Source: an uncultured Campylobacter sp.
GTDB lineage: Bacteria; Campylobacterota; Campylobacteria; Campylobacterales; Campylobacteraceae
Direction: 5' to 3'
Length of the DNA stretch: 10,727 nt
Assembly: GCF_938045405.1 (NCBI RefSeq)
Contig: NZ_CALIMW010000275.1
Coordinates: 1 to 10,727 of the forward strand
The first letter of the stretch is position 1; each line of letters starts with the position of its first letter. The position numbers and the translations under genes are program-made. This document shows, piece after piece, positions 7,964-10,727 of this stretch. A model generated the notes under the pieces. It was not told the origin of the DNA, ran no database searches, and was given only the letters and a program-made list of their open reading frames with translations.

Positions 7964-8011
7964 TCTTCTATTTAGCCGGTAAAGCCTTGATCTAAACTGC
8001 AAGCGTAGGAC

Positions 8012-8040
8012 CGAGCGGCGCAGGCTCGTTGATTGCGCCG
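8012..8040 (+). promoter_or_regulatory. Overlapping alternative hairpins behind the esterase
   Basis: CGGCGCA (8016-8022) pairs exactly with TGCGCCG (8034-8040) across 11 bases. CGAGC (8012-8016) pairs exactly with GCTCG (8024-8028) across seven. The two stems share base 8016, and the loop of each contains part of the other stem, so only one can form. There is no T-run, so this is a weak candidate for a terminator of the esterase operon. It may instead be a leader structure for the 79-codon gene starting at 8117. Confidence 0.4.
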
Positions 8041-8116
8041 AAACGCGTCGCCGGATTTAAGAAATTAAATTTTAAAGCCCTTTTGGCTAGTATCGCGCAA
8101 ATTTAAAGGAGCGAAA

Positions 8117-8356
8117 ATGCAAAGTTTCAAATGGCAAATTTCAAAGCGGCTCAAGCAGGCGATGCGCGAGCGAGATATCGATAATCTCACGCTCGTGCAG
8201 CGCACGGATGAGCTGTATTCGCGCTCACACCCGGGCCACGACGAGGATATGCGCACCGAAGTTTACGCGGTCTTGGACGAATACGCGCCCAACGTCGATA
8301 TTGAAATTTTTGATCTGGTCTGCAAGGTTCTAGACGTCAAAATCGAGCTAGGGTAG
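8117..8356 (+). CDS. Small protein of unknown function, possibly a divergent XRE/Cro-like helix-turn-helix
   Basis: I do not recognise this 79-residue protein. The gene is well supported: AAAGGAG at 8105-8111 sits five bases before the ATG, and a strong terminator begins 6 bp after the stop, so it looks like a single-gene unit. A weak TAGTAT at 8087-8092 could be its -10. The protein is soluble, highly charged and mostly helical in appearance, with no signal peptide or membrane segment. ISKRLKQAMRERDI (8-21), LTLVQRTDELY (24-34) and the end FDLVCKVLDVKIEL (65-78) resemble, respectively, the first two helices and closing helix of XRE-type DNA-binding domains, with a charged SRSHPGHDEDMR insert (35-46). 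This is a visual resemblance only. A toxin-antitoxin or phage-derived regulator is conceivable, but no partner gene is adjacent. Confidence 0.75.
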   Translation: MQSFKWQISKRLKQAMRERDIDNLTLVQRTDELYSRSHPGHDEDMRTEVYAVLDEYAPNVDIEIFDLVCKVLDVKIELG

Positions 8357-8362
8357 GACCTC

Positions 8363-8386
8363 GCGCGGGATTCGCCTGCGCTTTTT
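8363..8386 (+). terminator. Rho-independent terminator of the 79-codon gene
   Basis: GCGCGGG (8363-8369) pairs with CCTGCGC (8375-8381), seven pairs with one G-T wobble, across the loop ATTCG. It is followed directly by TTTTT (8382-8386). This is the best-formed terminator in the window and lies 6 bp after the TAG at 8354-8356. Confidence 0.85.
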
Positions 8387-8547
8387 GCTCGGGTGGCGGC
8401 GCTAAATCGGTTTTTGAAATTTTATTTAATTCGGCTTTGCACTGCGACGCAGATTGTACCGCGAGTCGCGGCCGCTCCCAGCCTTTAAAATACGCAGCGC
8501 ATGGCATTCGCGCCACACTTGTCATTTGCTACACGTGGATTTCGATC

Positions 8548-8681
8548 CGGCTAAAACGAGCCGTCGCTCATACGACTGCGCCCGCCGCAAAATTTGCTAG
8601 CGGCGTGTCTTACGCGGTATTAAATTTTAACGGCGCCGTAAAATTTAGTAGCGACAGCACCCATATCCGCGAGACGCGGAT
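8548..8681. repeat. Cluster of four palindromes/hairpins
   Basis: Four consecutive dyads occupy 134 bp. They are CGGCT/AGCCG (8548-8552/8559-8563, loop 6), CGCCGC/GCGGCG (8583-8588/8600-8605, loop 11), a near-perfect 27-bp palindrome at 8621-8647 centred on GGCGCC, and ATCCGC/GCGGAT (8665-8670/8676-8681, loop GAGAC). In the third, the arms TAAATTTTAACGGC and GCCGTAAAATTTA match except for one extra A. None is followed directly by a T-run. This could be a structured RNA, a protein-binding array or a repetitive extragenic element. Confidence 0.5.
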
Positions 8682-9079
8682 CGTGAAATTTAAACTCGAG
8701 CGGCGCGAACTTCGTAATTTAAGCACTCGCTTGCCCGTTCTTTAAAATTAAGCGCGCTTGTTTATTCGCCGAAATTTAACTCAAATTTAAACGCTCTCTC
8801 GCAGGAATTTTAAAATTTACCGCACGATTGCATCAGATCGCACAGCTTCCACACGACTCATACTACCCAATGTGCGCCTGGCTACTCCACGCGATGTGTT
8901 TTTGCGCCGTGAAGTTGGGAGCAGAGTTCGGCGCAGAATTGTGTATAAAATTTCATTCACGCAGCTGGCTCGCAGATAGCTTAATCGGCAGCTCCAAATT
9001 CTGAACTCCGATCAAAATTTATTCTAACCGCTTAAAATTTTAAATCCCAATCAAAATTCACTAAAGCGGCGACAAATTA

Positions 9080-9145
9080 GCGATTAAAATTTGAAATTTT
9101 AGAAGTGAAATCTCGCTCCTGCTTGCGATTAAAATTTTAAATTTT
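9080..9145. repeat. Direct repeat upstream of the lrgA-like gene
   Basis: Two 21-bp copies (9080-9100 and 9125-9145) start at GCGATTAAAATTT and end in AAATTTT, differing at one base (G or T at position 14). Their starts are 45 bp apart and about 110-160 bp upstream of the lrgA-like start. They may be a regulator-binding pair or a product of the AAATTT enrichment. Confidence 0.45.
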
Positions 9146-9237
9146 GCCGCAAAATTTCGCCCAAACCTAGCAAGATTAATATCTATTTTAACTGCAAAGT
9201 GCTAAATTTAGCCCTAAATTTTAATCCGAGGTAAACT

Positions 9238-9696
9238 TTGAACTACTTAATCCAATTTAGTGTGATTTTAGGAATATCTTTTGTTGCGGAGATTTTGGCG
9301 GCGCTCGTGCCTGTGCCGATCCCCGCTAGCATCTACGGACTAGTCATTATGCTTTTAGCCCTGATCTTCAAACTCATCAAAGTATCGCAGATCAGAGAAA
9401 CCGTGTCGTTTTTTATGCAGATTATGCCGGTGATCTTCATCCCGGCGGGCGCTGCGATCATCATCGCAGGCGACGCGCTACGCCAGCATCTTTTCGCAAT
9501 CATCGCGATTACGGCAGTCTCTACGGTAGTAGTCATCGGTGCAAGTGGCGCAGTAACGCAGATCTTTTATAAAATCGCCCTCGCCCGCGTTAAGCGCAGG
9601 CTCTACGCAGCCGCGCACGAACAAGATGGCGTGAATACAAAGGGCGTGGATGCAAAGCTGGAGCGCGAAATTTTATCCGGAGACGACAAAAAATGA
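9238..9696 (+). CDS. LrgA/CidA family membrane protein
   Basis: This small inner-membrane protein of the LrgA/CidA family partners with the LrgB/CidB-type protein encoded next. Four hydrophobic segments are visible (about 3-24, 30-48, 60-78 and 85-111). PVPIPASIYGLVIMLLAL (25-42) and MPVIFIPAGAAII (63-75) are the recognised family blocks. A charged cytoplasmic tail of about 35 residues follows, longer than in many members. The start is TTG at 9238, supported by GAGG at 9227-9230 with seven bases spacing; there is no nearby in-frame ATG. In Staphylococcus these proteins are described as holin/antiholin-like modulators of autolysis, while in Bacillus (PftAB) and Streptococcus mutans the pair acts in pyruvate transport. 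Which applies here cannot be read from sequence. Confidence 0.88.
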   Translation: MNYLIQFSVILGISFVAEILAALVPVPIPASIYGLVIMLLALIFKLIKVSQIRETVSFFMQIMPVIFIPAGAAIIIAGDALRQHLFAIIAITAVSTVVVIGASGAVTQIFYKIALARVKRRLYAAAHEQDGVNTKGVDAKLEREILSGDDKK

Positions 9697-10385
9697 GAGA
9701 AATTTTAATGAACTCCGCTTTTTTCGGCGTATTTTTGTGCCTAGGCTCGTTTGAGCTGGGACTTTATCTAAAAAAGCGCTTTAAGCTAACTATTTTCAAC
9801 CCGCTTCTAATCGGTATCGTGCTTACCGTCTGCGTGCTTTTACTCTTTAAAATTCCATACGAGAAATTTAACGCGAGCGCCTCGCACATTAGCTTTTTCT
9901 TAACGCCGATTACCGTCTGTCTAGCTGTGCCGCTATACGAGCAGCTGGCGCTTTTGCGAAGTAATTTTTTAGCTATTTTTGCAGGACTGATTTCGGGTAT
10001 GATCGCAGGACTAGGCAGCATCTACGCGATGTCGGTGATATTTGGGCTAAATCACACAATGTATGTCACGCTACTACCGAAATCCGTCACGGCGCCGATC
10101 GGTATGGGTATCAGCGAAAGCTTAGGCGGCATCGTGACACTAACGGTGGCCTGCATCATCGCTACGGGCATCATCGGCAGCGTATTTGGCGAGGCGCTAC
10201 TTAAAATTTTTGGCATCAAAAAGGCGATGGCAAAAGGTATCGCCCTAGGCTGCGCGAGCCACGCGATGGGAACGGCGCGCGCTCTTGAGATCGGTGACGT
10301 AGAGGGCGCGATGGCGTCTTTAGCAATGGCAGTTACGGGACTTCTTACCGTCATCGGTGCCGGTATATTTGCACATTTCATCTAA
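9693..10385 (+). CDS. LrgB/CidB family membrane protein
   Basis: The multi-spanning inner-membrane partner of the LrgA-like protein, 230 residues, the usual length for the family. Signature blocks are LLPKSVTAPIGMGISESLGG (127-146) and GCASHAMGTARALEIGDVEG (186-205) followed by AMASLAMAVTGL. The family otherwise usually shows PKSVTTPIA and ASHxxGTARAxExG. The ATG overlaps the lrgA-like stop in ATGA (9693-9696), so the two are translationally coupled, and GGAG at 9679-9682 lies inside the upstream gene. A second ATG at 9708 has a poorer ribosome binding site. The LrgA-LrgB order matches the canonical operon. Plant homologues carry glycolate and glycerate, which supports a small organic-acid transport role as an alternative to cell-lysis control. 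Confidence 0.93.
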   Translation: MREILMNSAFFGVFLCLGSFELGLYLKKRFKLTIFNPLLIGIVLTVCVLLLFKIPYEKFNASASHISFFLTPITVCLAVPLYEQLALLRSNFLAIFAGLISGMIAGLGSIYAMSVIFGLNHTMYVTLLPKSVTAPIGMGISESLGGIVTLTVACIIATGIIGSVFGEALLKIFGIKKAMAKGIALGCASHAMGTARALEIGDVEGAMASLAMAVTGLLTVIGAGIFAHFI

Positions 10386-10394
10386 GGAGAAAAT

Positions 10395-10727
10395 ATGATA
10401 ATCTCGATCGCTAGACAAACGGGCGCAGGCGGGCGCGAAACCGCGCGCAAACTAGCCGAGCGCTTAGGCTACACCTATCTAGCCAAGGCGGATCTGCTCC
10501 GCAAAGCAGACGAGCTTGGCTGCTTCGAGCAGATGTATGAGTTCTACAACGAAATGCCCGTAAATACGCTACTTCAGGCAATATCGCACAACGAGCTAGC
10601 CAATGAGCAAAAGCGCGATCGCATCGTAGCAATCTACGAGAAGATCGTCTCGGGCGGCAACGTTATAGTGCTTGGGCGCTGCGCCGGGTTTTTCTTGCGC
10701 GGACATCCGGATCTGCTGACGGTATTT
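10395..10727 (+). CDS. Cytidylate-kinase-like protein (partial, runs off the window)
   Basis: The first 111 codons of a P-loop-type kinase-like protein of the cytidylate-kinase-like family (Pfam Cytidylate_kin2 type), distinct from housekeeping Cmk. The start MIISIARQTGAGGRETARKL has the family's opening strand and a GAGGRE glycine loop (11-16) where NTP phosphates would bind. AERLGYTYLAKADLL (21-35) follows, and the second family block NVIVLGRCAGFFLRGHPDLL is at 89-108. It looks soluble and cytoplasmic. AAGGAG at 10384-10389, five bases before the ATG, overlaps the lrgB-like stop, and the start is 9 bp after that stop, so it belongs to the same operon. Substrate is not established for most of this family, and a true CMP kinase role should not be assumed. 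The C-terminal half is not visible. Confidence 0.85.
   Translation, partial: MIISIARQTGAGGRETARKLAERLGYTYLAKADLLRKADELGCFEQMYEFYNEMPVNTLLQAISHNELANEQKRDRIVAIYEKIVSGGNVIVLGRCAGFFLRGHPDLLTVF

Larger units (their letters stand above)
8387..9237. other. Long gene-free region rich in palindromes and AAATTT
   Basis: About 850 bp separate the terminator from the lrgA-like gene. The only open frame of size, 8437-8745 on +, starts at TTG without a ribosome binding site and reads as unstructured sequence, so I do not call it. The left half (to about 8700) is relatively GC-rich with several hairpins. The right half is AT-rich with many AAATTT, about 17 copies in all. No tRNA or rRNA is visible. A TAATAT at 9177-9182 could be the -10 box for the downstream operon, with a leader near 50 nt. 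The region may hold an unannotated RNA, decayed genes, or both. Confidence 0.5.

Noticed and set aside
8466..8475. GCGGCCGC 8-bp palindrome
   Set aside because: A short GC palindrome is expected occasionally in this GC-rich stretch, and no flanking symmetry supports a functional site.
8437..8745. 102-codon open frame on + in the gap before the lrgA-like gene
   Set aside because: It starts at TTG without a ribosome binding site, has low-complexity AAATTT-derived residues (NF, KF), matches no family I know, and overlaps the palindrome cluster.
8820..9000. Possible tRNA or other structured RNA in the GC-richer patch
   Set aside because: No cloverleaf, T-loop (GGTTCGA-type) or acceptor pairing could be found. 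Scattered short inverted repeats are not nested.

Overview
The window looks like chromosome of an epsilonproteobacterium, most likely a Campylobacter of the oral or non-thermophilic group (C. gracilis, showae, rectus or curvus type). Three things point there: mixed GC-rich coding sequence with AT-rich gaps full of AAATTT, an enterobactin-type iron module like that of C. jejuni (TonB receptor plus periplasmic Cee-like esterase), and sigma-70 promoters with a good TATAAT box and no clear -35. The genus is a moderately confident inference; the species is a guess. All genes supported here are on the + strand.

Layout: (1) 1-1007, truA, tRNA pseudouridine synthase, whose frame is open to the left edge and gives an unusually long N-terminal extension. 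(2) 1241-4272, a two-gene TRAP transporter of the TAXI class (periplasmic binding protein, then a fused small-plus-large membrane subunit), closed by a rho-independent terminator. (3) 4273-4949, an AT-rich gap with inverted repeats and, at its right end, a promoter overlapped by a Fur-box-like palindrome. (4) 4950-7963, a TonB-dependent siderophore receptor overlapping by 7 bp a secreted IroE/Cee-like siderophore esterase. (5) 8117-8356, a 79-codon gene of unknown function with a strong ribosome binding site and its own terminator. (6) 8387-9237, about 850 bp without a credible gene but rich in palindromes and AAATTT. (7) 9238-10727, an operon of lrgA-like, lrgB-like and cytidylate-kinase-like genes, the last cut by the window end.

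How they work together: the receptor would bring a ferric catecholate siderophore across the outer membrane, and the esterase would hydrolyse it in the periplasm to release iron, both probably under iron control. The TAXI-TRAP pair would import an organic acid or amino acid across the inner membrane. The LrgA/LrgB pair forms a membrane complex known in other bacteria as holin/antiholin-like and, in some, as a pyruvate carrier; its tight linkage to a kinase-like protein is the most unusual gene pairing here. I see no mobile element, CRISPR array, tRNA or rRNA. The best candidates for undescribed biology are the palindrome cluster at 8548-8681, the roughly 20 per kb density of AAATTT in the gaps, the orphan 79-codon gene, and the LrgAB-kinase operon.
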